Assembly (NCBI RefSeq): GCF_900496995.4
Contig: NC_044030.1
Span: forward strand, 80,640,017 to 80,704,016
Length of the DNA: 64,000 bases
Direction: 5' to 3'
DNA from: Aquila chrysaetos chrysaetos
Taxonomy: Eukaryota > Chordata > Aves > Accipitriformes > Accipitridae
Shown here: in pieces, positions 1-10,932 of the stretch
Layout: each line of letters starts with the position of its first letter
Position numbering within the stretch: position 1 is the stretch's first letter
The notes under the pieces: model-generated
Databases searched by the model: none
What the model saw: only the letters and a program-made list of their open reading frames with translations
What the model was told of the DNA's origin: nothing
Program-made: the position numbers and the translations under genes

Positions 1-262
1 CAACCATTCTGACTAGAGGAATGGCTGTAATAAGCAGTCATCTGGCACAGGTTCTTCCAATGAAATTTTATGTCCAGTTTTGTAAAGTGAAAGGTATGAA
101 TATTTCAGACAAACATTTGAACACTAATTCAAACAGAATAAGAACCCTTATGTTTTAACCATTGCTGTGTTACATCCTTTATTAAGCAACAGTATCCAGG
201 GTACAAATAATGGATCTTCTTTGCATTTCATTTAACAAATATATTGATTGAAGTCCCTTTTC

Positions 263-400
263 AAACCCCAGCAGACGGGATGCTTTAGGGGTAATTTTTT
301 CAAAGGAAGTTTGCATGGGGATTTAACCAGCCAACTTCCCTTGATGTTAGCAGGAACTATGTGACTAAACCGATACGCTACTTTGAAAACACACCCCTAA
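263..400 (+). repeat. Diverged interspersed repeat, copy A
   Basis: This segment aligns by eye with the reverse complement of 1501-1658 over about 135 bp, with small indels. Shared blocks include cagacRggatgct, taggggNaaNtttttcaaag, ggggatttaa and ttgatgtt, in the same order. The copy is bounded by TTTTTTCAAAGG (295-306) and CTTTGAAAAC (381-390), which are near-inverted repeats of each other, so the unit could fold as an imperfect hairpin. It resembles the palindromic TTTCAAAG...CTTTGAAA interspersed repeats I associate with reptile and bird genomes, but I cannot give a family name. That the two copies are related is seen directly; calling it an old SINE-like or non-autonomous DNA element is inference. 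Confidence 0.6.
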
Positions 401-1499
401 ACACCTCATGTTGAATTGCTGGAAGTCTTTGAACTCAGCAGGATCATTGCCTGAATAAGAAGTGGTGGTTCAGATCCAACATATGAATCAGTTATAATAA
501 ACAGTGCTATAAATGGGACAAAGATTGTATTTGTCCAAAGCGAAAGGGAAGGTTTGGGTAGCATAGAGCGAGTAGATTTGGCATTAAACCTTTTCTTCCT
601 CCTAATTCCATCTTGGAGAACACTTCTGGCAACATCATAGATGCAGTGGTTTCATTAAAATAACTGTAATTTTCTTCAGTCAGTTGCTAGTAAGGTGGTC
701 CCTAATGGATTTTACTGTAATACATTTTAAAGCAGACCTGAGCTTGTTCTAAGAAGTCGTTTATAAACAGCAAGATGATGACCAGTCTGAAGCTAAGGGC
801 AAAGACCTACGAGAAGATTCTGTCCGGAGACTGGTCCGACCTAAGACATTATTACTTTAAGATTACTCAGAATTTGTTTCAAGCAGTTGACTGTATAACT
901 ATATCATCATTTTCCTCCTGATTTGTTTATTATCCTAGACAGGAACTAATACATGATTAGGTTGAGTCAAGATGGAATCACTTCCTATTCTTCTTTGATT
1001 TCATACGCTGTCTCTGCAGGAGCTCTGTGTCCCCTCCATCTCCCATGGAGAAGAAATAGAGGTCTCATAGGTGGCTTTTATAGGTCTTGCTGAGTGGAAT
1101 GTACAGCAAAGGTCAAATTCAGCCCAAATTATTTCAGACCATAATGTCATTCCCTGAATAAACCTTTCTTTGTACTTTACAAAATCTTTAAAGGAAAGTA
1201 CTTTGAAGCATTCGGTTGGAGAATTCTGATTTGCCTTAGTTTATGCTCCTGATATAAAAGAAACATTATATTCTTTCAGAAGGAAAATAAAAGGGAAATA
1301 CAAGACATTCCTACAAAATATATAGATTAAAATTAAAAATGCATAGCACAGCTATAGGAAATGTTAGCCTGGCAGCATTATTTTGATAGAAATATTATGC
1401 CCAGGAATACGTTGTCATTAGATACGATTAAGGTAATCTTCCTAAAATTAGACAGACAGACAGAGATGTACTATTGTTATCTCCTGCAGCTGCCTGCCT
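401..1499. other. Unrecognised unique sequence
   Basis: About 1.1 kb between the two copies of the inverted repeat family. It is AT-rich, with stops in all frames at ordinary density. I see no gene, RNA or named repeat. Confidence 0.5.
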
Positions 1500-1500
1500 A

Positions 1501-1658
1501 CCAGATTTGTGACATTTTGGGGGTATCTTTTCAGAGCAGCACGCAGAGTTTTAGCTGCATGACTCTCAGAAACATCAACAGAAGCTGATCGATTAAATCC
1601 CCCACTTGCCCTCGCTTTGAAAAATTTTCCCCTAAGCATCCTGTCTGTTGGGATTTTG
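1501..1658 (-). repeat. Diverged interspersed repeat, copy B
   Basis: Second copy of the family at 263-400, in the opposite orientation and about 1.1 kb away. Read on the minus strand it carries the same ordered blocks, including cagacaggatgct, tagggg, tttttcaaagc, ggggatttaa and ttgatgtt. The bounding motifs are CGCTTTGAAAAATTTT (1613-1628) and ATCTTTTCAGAGCAGC (1525-1540) on the plus strand. An 85-codon minus-strand frame crosses this segment, but the match to copy A shows it is repeat sequence, not an exon. Identity to copy A is only roughly two thirds by eye, so the insertions are old. Confidence 0.6.
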
Positions 1659-1719
1659 GAAAGGACTTCACTGTTTCCGTGTAGAGAAATGTAGAAAATA
1701 TTCAATCTATATTAAAAGT

Positions 1720-1778
1720 TAAATTAAATTAAATTAAAATAGAATAAGACTAAAATAAAATAAAATAAAATAAAAAAA
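1720..1778. repeat. (AAATT)n / (AAAAT)n pentanucleotide low-complexity tract
   Basis: Runs of aaatt followed by aaaat units, interrupted by agaataagac. A very similar pentanucleotide run recurs at 29482-29513. It may have grown from an A-rich retroposon tail, but no element body is recognisable beside it. Confidence 0.8.
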
Positions 1779-4700
1779 TCAGCATTTCCACTTGTTCTCT
1801 GCTCCCTTGATTGCTGCTCTGGTACTGTGAATGCATTCCAAGCTTTGTTACATCCATCAGGGATGGTACAGATGGACATTTTGCCTGTCCAACCTGACTC
1901 AACCGCTTGAAGATTCATCAGAGAGAATCTGTTGGCAATTGCAAATGGATCCAATCCAGAGCCAGCAGATTTTGTCTCTCTAGAGGAAAGCAGGACTGTA
2001 AAGGGCAGACTAGACTGGCAAAAATATTTACTTTTATATTTCATCACTTCAAATTTATAATGGGACAAAATGCCTTTAAAACTTCACCTTTTTAATAGGA
2101 TACTAACAGATTTTCAGTGCAATTCATTTGCTGGCAAGTCAGACGCTTGAGAGCGGGAAGCATTTTAAGCTGAAAAAAAAAAGAAGGAAAGAAAAGAAAA
2201 GAAAAAGCAATCAGCAGGGTGACATATATTTTATTAGTCCTCTTCAAAATCACTTCCTCCCCTTTCTCCCTTTTATATTTCTTGTCTTTCTATGTGCTCT
2301 CCTTGTTACATTACATCCCTCATTTTAGGCGTTTTAATCCCTCCAAAGGGATGCATCCCAGTGGCACAGACAGTTGTAAGGCACAATTCTCAGCTACACC
2401 ATGGCTCTTTTATGGTGCTGCGGCAGCAAAAAGCGGCCTTATAGCCCATGGAACTGGCCACTGTGGAATATCCTCCCTGCTATGCACAAAACGGGGTTTC
2501 AGAAAGCGAGTAAAGTCAGCATATTGGCTATATAATGGCCTCTCTCACGTTTCCCACTGTAAAAGACCCCAAGCTTAGGGTAAGCATGGGGAATGAAGAA
2601 AGGGGAGCTTGCTTGAAGTCTTATCATGGCCTCGAGAGAAAAATTCCACAAAATTCAGGCTGTGATAAAAATCAGGTTACTCAAAAGCCCTAAAGGGTAC
2701 CTTTTTGCTCCTGAATGAGCCATGGTGCAATGAGGAGAATCAGTCATTTATTACCTCTTGTAGAAATGTAAGGAAGTCCTCAGAGGTTTTTCTGGGGTAA
2801 ATATGAATATGTGGAATTTACTTACTTCACACTTGAGGAACTATCAAACATAAGTATTCTCCTGCCTTCTCATATTCAGCAGCTGGGGGAAGTTTACCTA
2901 TTTTTGTGAAAGTCTTGTTTGCAGCATAGTCAAAAAGACTTTTTTTTGTTTTCTATTTTTTTGTAATTGAAGCTTTAGATGGTTACCACAGTCTCTTTCT
3001 AGATCCAATAGGGATGTATAACTTGCCTTCTCTTTGTCTTCTGGGCCCTGTTTGGTCAGTTGTTAAGACTGGAGTTGGTCAGAACATTTTTCTTCCCAGG
3101 TTTCCTATGTTTTATAAGTTTGCTTCATCTCATCTGTGCTTCACCTACCATGGGTACTGTTGGTACTCATACGAAATGGGCTCTGAGTTCCCTTCTTACT
3201 CAGCCCTGGGAGTGTAGCCTGCAATCCTTTGTAGAGATGCATCTGATAAGGCTATGCAGAAAGTGCAGAATCAGGATAAACCCTTCTGCTGGTTCTGCTC
3301 TCCACTAATGTCTTCTTTGAAACAGTGAGTCATCCCTCGGCTATGCCACTCCATTTGGGCATACTAAATAATCCTGATGTAAATGCTCACAGCCACATAA
3401 AGTACACCGTTGAGTGCTCAATAGCAGGCACACTTCATTGCATATTGTCAGTAGACTCTGTGTATGTAATTTATTCCTCTCAAAAAGAACCACTCTGAAA
3501 ACATAACTAACTACAACACAATTTCTCAGCAATTGCTCTGCGACGAAGGTGGGGAGTGGACCCTTACTACATTAATGGCTGCTGGGAAACCGAGTGGATT
3601 TCTCAGCCATGCAACGGAGAGGAACTTCAGGCTCATCTGGCTTGGTGCTGAGCACCGGCCGCAAGATGTTGCATGTTCTCAAGCCCCATCAATTTGAATT
3701 GAGTTGAAAGCCCTTATTTCCCATTATTCTCTTCCTGTTAGTAAAAAGATTCCTATTACCTCCCGTGAGTTTTGGGTCAGTACTTCCTAATTACAGAGAC
3801 CAAAAGGGAGAGGGGCTAAAGTGACATTAGGTAACTTTGTGCCTCCTGCATTCTCAGCCCTGACCAGCCCCTGGAGGAGGGTAAGGCAGCCTTAGGGTGG
3901 CTAGAACTTATATTCTTCTCACAATATTGCATACCGTTTAAATGCTGCTTTGTAAAAAATGCTTTGGGGGCATTTTTATCCTTTTATTTTTTCAGCTTTT
4001 TTGTATTCTGGAGACTAGAAAGGAAACAATATAGACCATTTCCACCTCCTAAGAATTTACCACTATACTTTCCTACTTCTCTTACACCCTCCCAGAGTAC
4101 CGTTAGTAATCTGTTTTCAGCTCTGTTTACTTTAGCACACTATTTAAATTAAACTGGAAAAGTGATATTGCAAACATTAGCTGGTTCTACAGTGGATGCC
4201 CAGTACATTATTTAATTAGAGGCTTTGAGTTCCTTCAGAAAAAAATTTCCTGTGCAAGTATAAGCTTTAACTGTATAAATGTCCATATATATACGTATGT
4301 AAATGTGTATGTGTGCATGTCACTACTGTTAATATTATTTTTATTATTTTATTATTTCACTATTTATTTTCTGTGATTAGGTCTTCTTTTGTTTTTGCTT
4401 TTTCCTACTCTTTCCTCCAGAAAAAAGTCATGTCACTTACTGTTAGAAAACATAACAGCTTTGAAATCTATTTTCTTTTCTTTTTAATCCTACTTTAATC
4501 CTTTGGAGCTATAAACCAAGGAAAATGCCTATTTTCTACTGTATATATTTACAGCTTCTATTCTAAATAACTTTAGTGCTTTAGGATTTGCAATCACCAT
4601 AATTTCCTGTATGGAGGAAAAAAGAAAATCAAACTTTTAAGCCCCACAGGGAACAATTCAGCTCCACTGGGTTCTTTAATGTAGGATCCATATAAAAGCA

Positions 4701-5334
4701 ATCAGAGCTGTTCTTTCTCCACTCCAGCTATTTGGCTCCTTTCTGCCATTGTCTGGCGTATTTTTACCTTAGTTCTCCAGCATAGATGCATTTAATAACT
4801 AAATGCACTGAGCCAGTTACTAAATTCACCACCATGGTCTTCCCAATACATGCAAAGGATGGACAAAACTTAGAATCGTCTTCCAAAGATGATAATTCTG
4901 TAATTCATGTGCATGTAAGAATTTGCCTTACATAATCTTTAGCTGTGTTATAAAGAAAATTGTTGATGGAATATAAACAAAAAGTGACCATGAGGTCATA
5001 AACCAGTTTCATCATATGAGCTTGAGAGATACAACTGTTCATGTTCCTATCTTTCTGTTTGCTACTTTTATGTGCATTAAGTAAAACATACACAAGAAGA
5101 ATAGGGAACAGAGATGAAAAGACTCATTAAGCCATCATATTTTTGTGTCATTACAGCATTTTTCTTTATATGTTCTCATTCTTCCTAGGAGAATAAAAAG
5201 AGAAAGGAAAACATTTCCTAATGTATGATTTCATAATGAGTATGTTGGGTATGAGCTGTGAGATATTTCGTCTCTAGTTTACCTAGTAAAAAGTGGCCAT
5301 GTTCATGAAACATCTTGAAAGTTAACCCATTAAT
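1779..5334. other. Unrecognised sequence with a purine tract and one candidate regulatory patch
   Basis: No gene is supported. A purine-only tract (G/A) lies at 2172-2207. The stretch 2390-2540 is richer in CpG and less repetitive than its surroundings; it includes a TEAD-like ggaatat and a CArG/MEF2-like ctatataatgg, so it could be a regulatory element, but these short motifs occur by chance. 4320-4370 is T/A low complexity. The remainder shows nothing I recognise. Confidence 0.4.
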
Positions 5335-5420
5335 GCATATGCCTAAAGCTACAAATGTATTCACTTAGTAACTCTCATTGAACTCAAAGGAAGCATAGCA
5401 CCTACACAGCATTCAAATCA
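5335..5420. repeat. Possible third, weak copy of the palindromic repeat type
   Basis: Contains gcatatgcctaaa, ctcattgaactcaaagg and catagcacctac in an order like that of palindromic reptile/bird repeats, which have a central near-inverted core around 'cattgaNttcaa'. The match is short and diverged. It may be unrelated to copies A and B. Confidence 0.25.
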
Positions 5421-7645
5421 GTCCTTAAAGGAAGAAAGACTGGAATGGACTACCTTGGTTATTAAATTTAGTTCCTTAGTGTCATATGTAGTTATAAATT
5501 TCATGACCCTGGAAGCTTCTTCTTTAGAATGAGTTAAATTCTTGAATCCTTCTACTCCTATAGATGACTCTGCCTAGTGTGGTCCTATCTGGGGCATATA
5601 TTGTCCTTTGGAATAGAGAGCTATCCTCAATTTTCACCTCTTATATGTTTGTAGCAGTCAGCTGTTGATCTGCTGGCTAGCTGTTTTCTAGTTTTTTCAG
5701 ACTGCCAGTCCTCTACAGTTTTGCACTGGAAGATTGAACATTTGTTCAGAAGTTTGAAGCCTATTGACAGTAGACTTGTTCGTTTTAGTTGCCTGTCATG
5801 GACTGCTGAGAACAGCTCCCTCAGGGCTAAACAAATGAAGCAACTTTACTTCTTGCTCATATAAAATATGTTTCTACACTCTTGATCATCATAGTCACCT
5901 TTTCTATGCCTGCTACTATTCAAAGTCAAACTTACTTAGTTCTAATTTCTTTCCTGATTCTAAAATTGGGGTGATGATGGCTGGTCGGTGCGGAGAAACA
6001 TCTCTGCTGCTTCTAGATCACAGCTGAGAATCACCAAGGATAAGCACCACATGGAGACCAAAATGACAGCACTGACCTATAATTGGTTACTCTACAAGAG
6101 AAGTAAGGTGTGTCATTTGATGGAACGTTGATGGAAACAAAAATCTGTGACTAAATACCACGATTCACAGGATTGTAATACAAACTCTTAAGAACACAAA
6201 GAGGAGGGCCTCCTTTTCAAAAAGGAAACCTAACAAACCGTATGAGAAATCAAGGTAATTACCTTTACCTGAACAACAGTTGGTTTTAGTAGAGGATCAT
6301 GTTTTGCTTTTCATGTTTTAAACAAAATTTCTCAAGTTGGGAAAAACAGCAAAAATAACTGAGTGGAGCAAAGCTAATGAACTCCTGTGTGGATTCTCTG
6401 ATAGTTAATGCAGGATGGTTTGGGTCAGGATGTGAAACTGTATCAAAGTTTCCATGTATAAAAGATTTCTCTCATCTCTAAACAGCCATAAATTTTCATG
6501 GTTGTTGGAAGAAAATATCACGTTATTCTTCACTTTTTTCTTAGATTTGGGTGCAAAACATAGAAACGGATATATGTAAATGTACAGGCATGCGTCAAAA
6601 CAGTATATACTCCATATTCTCAGGAAACTAGGCTAAAAATGGATCTGACTTTGAACAAATGAGAATAAAGTAGCTTTGACATTTAAAAAATACTGTGAAA
6701 ATAGTTTTTAATTTTCCCAGCCAATTCTAAAACCCACAAGAGTTAGAAATTTAAAATCAAAATGCCCCAGATGAACATACAATATAACCTGAAAAACTTT
6801 ATTTTAGGGTTCATAACACACCAGTTCGTTTTGGCTTCATTCTTTCAGCACATGCTGTCATGCTTTTGGGTTTCAGCTGGTAACAGAAAAACAACAAAAT
6901 GTGATGAGAAAATGCTGTAAAAGGAGTATTAGCAAATTGGCTGAATGCACTGAGTCCTTGAAAGCCCATAAGAAAGCTTATTCTTTTGGCCATCCTAATG
7001 TCAAGAACAAAGTTACAGTGATATTTGGAGACCAGTTCTCAGCTGGCATCAATTGGCATAGCTGCACAATGGAGCTATTCTGGATGGAGTTTTGCTGATT
7101 TCCATCTGTAAGGGATTTGGTTTTAATCTTCTGATACTGACTACCATTATAGTCTTCTCCAACTGACTCAAAATAAAAGACCTACTCTTTTCCTTTGGGT
7201 AATGCAAAATGATTCCCTAATGTTTATATCAAGTATTAAATGACTAACACCATAGAAAGAGTGGTTCTGGCTTCACTGATCTTCTTAAACTCTCCTATAT
7301 CTGTGGGAATCATGAAACTGAGTGAGGATAACTGATTAAAATGTGATGCTTTCCAGCATTTCCTTTCCGTAACCTTGTCATAAACAAAATTTTATTTCTA
7401 TTCATCTACCACTTCATAGCTCAGAAAATCTGGTACTTTATTTTCTTGTTTTAACAGTTACTTGTGTATTACCCTTTGGATATATTTATTTATTTTATTA
7501 TAAATCCTCTCTTTGCTTCTAGTCTTTATTTCTTTTCCTTTTTATTTACCAGTAGGGAGACTTAGATAGGCTCAGTTTTCTTAATCCTCTTTATAAATTC
7601 AAAAAACCCCAATTAAGTCTGCACAAAGTCTTGTTTTTCTGATGG
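5421..7645. other. Unrecognised unique sequence
   Basis: AT-rich sequence with no open frame above about 65 codons and no repeat family I can name. Confidence 0.5.
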
Positions 7646-7661
7646 AAAAAAAAAAAAAAAA
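7646..7661. repeat. A16 homopolymer
   Basis: Uninterrupted run of 16 adenines, 22 bp before the MIR-like repeat. It is not clearly part of that element. Confidence 0.9.
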
Positions 7662-7683
7662 TCAGTCTTTCTGCAACATAGTA

Positions 7684-7885
7684 ATGCTTTGCACTTCTAT
7701 AGACCCTTTTACCTGAGGTTCTCAACTAGCTGTAAAACATGCATTCATTAATTAAACCTTGAAAGAGCCATGAGACAAAACATTACCCCTAGACTGCAGA
7801 TAGTGACTCCATGTTTTGCTGAAAGTAACCCAGATTGTCAGAATTGGGACCCAACCCAGAAATCCTAATTTCTAAATGACAGCTT
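7684..7885 (+). repeat. MIR-like (amniote core-type) SINE fragment
   Basis: The segment follows, in order, the landmarks of the widespread amniote MIR-like repeat as I know it. These are gcacttctatag (family: gcacttatatag), ctttt-acctgaggttctcaa (family: ctgaggatctcaaagcgc), tgtaaaacatgcattcatt (family: ttacaaacattaatt), attacccc..actgcagat (family: attatcccc..ttacagat), and near the end gtcagaattgggacccaac and cagaaatcctaatttct (family: cagNgttgggaNNNaacccagNagtcctgNct). It is heavily diverged but collinear over about 200 bp. Such elements predate birds, so this is a fossil rather than a recent insertion. Confidence 0.7.
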
Positions 7886-10217
7886 TCAGTTCCACATGAA
7901 GTTCAGTCCAGTACCAACTGTTTTAATAAACACAATTCAATGGTTCTTCTAGAGTTAACAACAGCAACAACAACAGAAACCTTATTTTGTTTTTACCCAA
8001 AATGTTCCTAAAACACAGCCTCTTTTCTCAATGAAAAGACCAGCATGCAGGTTGTCAGTAGGTATAAACTGCTGTAATTCGACTTTAGCCTGCTAGAGAT
8101 CTGACAGTGTCCTAGATAAGATGAGTCTGTCCTTAAGAGTTAAGAGAGTCCACATGTATGATGGACAACAGTAGTACTAAGAAGAGCATGAACCTGTGTA
8201 GCGACTACTGAAAATTCAATGGTTACACCTCTTACAGCTATCCTGAAAACAGACAGCAAGCAAAAATGCATTTGCCATCTAAGATTAATGTTGAAAGACA
8301 AAATGAATTACACGTTCTAATAACTAGGCGTAACTTTGTAGTAGCATCAGGAGAGAGAGAGGTTGAGAGGAGAATTAAAGTCTACTTGTCTGTCTTAAGA
8401 GAACAAGAAAGAGACAAGGGCAAAAAAAAGTTATTTGCTCATTTTCATGGCCACTGTTTCTTCCTGACGGTATAAAACAGGGAGAAATAAATGCAGTTTG
8501 TATATTAAAGTAAGAACAAAATTCATCAGACAAGTCATTTCAGCATCATGCTATAGATGGTTCGAGGGAACACAGCATCATAGTATAGTTGATCTGAGGG
8601 GACACACTTTCAAGACATTACTAAGGAAACCAGGTGATTTGTTTCATGTGCAGTGTCTTTATATTCACTCCAAAGGATCCTTACAGTAGGATTCAAAAGA
8701 ATGTTTATATAGTTTCTTAAATTTAATTGTGGATTGAAGTCCATAGCCTTTAGGAGTTTAAATTGAGATTTCAAATTTAGAACTGATTTCACTACAGTTT
8801 TGAAAGGTTTTGATTCATTGGTAACAGGATTTACTTCATCTAACTATAGACATCTAAAAGTTAGACATCTGAATTATTCAGTCTCAACCCGTTCAGAGTC
8901 CAATAGACAAACAGGTACTTCACAGAGGAACTGTACGTGAATAGGTGCTTTCATCTGAAAGTGCCTATTTCTCACCACTGCATATAAAAGAAGCCTTGGT
9001 TAGTTAGCTCAGCCATACACAGCCAAATTAAAAACAGTTTAAGGAAGATAAACCTCAGCCTCAACTGGTTTCCATAATAGCCATTCATGTACGCACATAA
9101 CAACCAGCCTTTGCTGGTGGAATGAAACTTCCACCATCCCACAGACGTGCTGAGGATAATTCATTTCTATGCAGAGGTTCTTAATTGAATCTTCTCATCC
9201 AAAATGAGGATCCGATTAACAATCTAGAAGACAAATAGCACCACAAAAAGATAGAGCTCATGATAGTTAAGAAGGAAGAATAGAAAATAAAAGAATTCAT
9301 AAATAAGGCTCAGAAAGGTGTACTTCAATAAATTCAGAGAATTGGTCAACAATATGTCATGAAAGAAAAGTAATGGAGAGGCAGTATTTCTTTAAATAAG
9401 CAATATTAAAAGAAAAAAGTTACCCTTATACGAAGGAATAGTAGAAACTGTAGTAAGGGATAAGATTAGCTACATCAATATGTCTTTACTGATCTTAAAT
9501 ACAGAAAGGAAGAAAATGGAAATGAGAAGGAATTTCAAAGCCAGCTTACGTTGATCTCTATCTGTGCTATTGATGAATTGAAGATATGACAAACCTTCCC
9601 TCATTCTTTTCAACTTCACTTATGCTTTCCATATGATTCCTTTTGAGCTGATCCAAACCAGCCCCTGAGAAAAACTGATTACTCTTCTGTCAGATCAACA
9701 GGTTGATCTGGTTCACTGAGCAGCTGCACCACTATTAGTGCCAATATAATGGATAGGGTTGGAAATGTGAGGAAGAACTGCAGAACCTGGCTGGCTGTTT
9801 CTTCAGTAGCGTGCTCCTGCCATGGCATGTGTTGACCATAAAGCTGCACTCTATAAAGTCTATAAAGGTAATAGAGTAAGAATATGAAGACAAAATGAAA
9901 AAGGAACAATGCACAAAATGTAATCGTGCTACAAAAGTTCATGCAATATGCTAATACTAAAAGAGGGCCAAGAAAGGATCGTGACCTTTCTACAACAAAG
10001 AGAGAGTTTGTTCAACAGAACTCTATGAAGGTGCTTTTTTTCATAATTTTTTTAGATAATTTGTTATAGGGTGCAGCTGCCCTCAGGCAACTAACAAAAT
10101 TTGTGTTGTTGAATGATGGGCAAGTACTGACCCTAAACCAGTGAAAGTCAGAAGGCACTAGAATAAGTATACTTATATGTATCTCCATATGTATTCTGTT
10201 TTTATGTTCATTGCATC
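7886..10217. other. Unrecognised unique sequence
   Basis: About 2.3 kb with no gene, RNA or repeat that I can support. An 87-codon minus-strand frame at 9679-9942 encodes a hydrophobic peptide typical of AT-rich noncoding DNA and matches no family I know. Confidence 0.5.
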
Positions 10218-10380
10218 TCACATCAGGATCCATAAAGAACTTTGAAGCAGTCTTAGGATTGCTACTGATTTTCTTTGAAAATTTGGGGATAAGTGTACCA
10301 AAAATATGAAAGAGAGCAAACATTGCCCCTGTGTTTAAAAAGGGCAAAAGGAAGACAGATGATAACCAGGTCATATATAT
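10218..10380 (+). pseudogene. CR1-type LINE reverse transcriptase fragment, decayed
   Basis: With one frameshift near 10239 and one stop in place of a conserved Trp, the plus strand reads KEL-EAVLGLLLIFFEN, then I-(stop)-KRANIAPVFKKGK, then a short KTDDNQ tail. This parallels the N-terminal reverse-transcriptase region of avian/reptilian CR1 ORF2, where the family pattern is KELADVVAKPLSIIFE, then DWKRANVTPIFKKG, then EDPGNYRP. The conserved KRAN, P-I/V-F-KKG and acidic residues are retained. Only about 50 codons survive; no catalytic YADD region is present. It lies opposite in orientation to the CR1 3' end at 10705-10932, so the two are separate insertions. Confidence 0.75.
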
Positions 10381-10489
10381 TTCTGCTGGGTATTATATAA
10401 AACCTCATTTGAAGTGCATTTATCTAAAATATATGTGTGTATTATGTGCATGAGTTATCTGCTTGTATAATGAATACGTTTTCTCAATA

Positions 10490-10556
10490 AACTGATATTA
10501 TATAAAGATATAAATATTTATATTTATATTTTTATTTATCTTTATGAATTATAGCC
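10490..10556. repeat. AT-rich low-complexity tract
   Basis: Almost pure A/T with repeated tataaa, tattta and tttatt words. It separates the two CR1 fragments. Confidence 0.8.
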
Positions 10557-10704
10557 TAAAGAAACTTATGATTCAACTGTCCTAATATTCTACTAATATT
10601 TTGTTTGATTGATTTTTGAATTCTCTGTCATTTAATATTTAATGGGGTAAAGAAAGAAATCTGCTTTCATTCAGGGGAAATAAATATGTGTCTATGTGTG
10701 TATA

Positions 10705-10932
10705 CATAGAATCATAGAATCATTTAGATTGGAAAAGACCTTTAAGATCATCGAGTCCAACCACCAACCCAACACCATCATGCCCACTAAACCATGTCCT
10801 GAATTAAGGATCTCACAACATCTCACAACAGTAGAGAATTCACATCGTTCATGGATCAGTGACTTCCCCAGTTTGCCAGTAATTGAAAGGTGTTTGTCAC
10901 ATTTCTATTAAAAAACTTCCTCTTCATGAATT
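10705..10932 (-). mobile_element. CR1 LINE, truncated 3' end
   Basis: The plus strand begins with two tandem catagaat-type 8-mers (10705-10720), then attggaaaagaccttt, aagatcatcgagtccaacc, and accatcatgcccactaaaccatg. This is the reverse complement of the avian CR1 3' UTR, which ends in (ATTCTATG)n. Farther in, gatcagtgacttcccc and cagtttgccag-taattg follow the CR1 'gtgactcc..acttccctgggcagcctgttcc' region with more divergence. The element is 5'-truncated, as CR1 copies usually are, and carries no coding capacity. The intact 3' octamers and readable tail suggest it is younger than the RT fragment at 10218-10380. Confidence 0.92.

Noticed and set aside
1448..1705. 85-codon minus-strand frame that looked exon-like
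   Set aside because: The underlying DNA is a diverged copy of the repeat at 263-400.
9003..9035. tRNA A-box-like 'tagttagctcagcc'
   Set aside because: No B box at the expected distance and no cloverleaf pairing.
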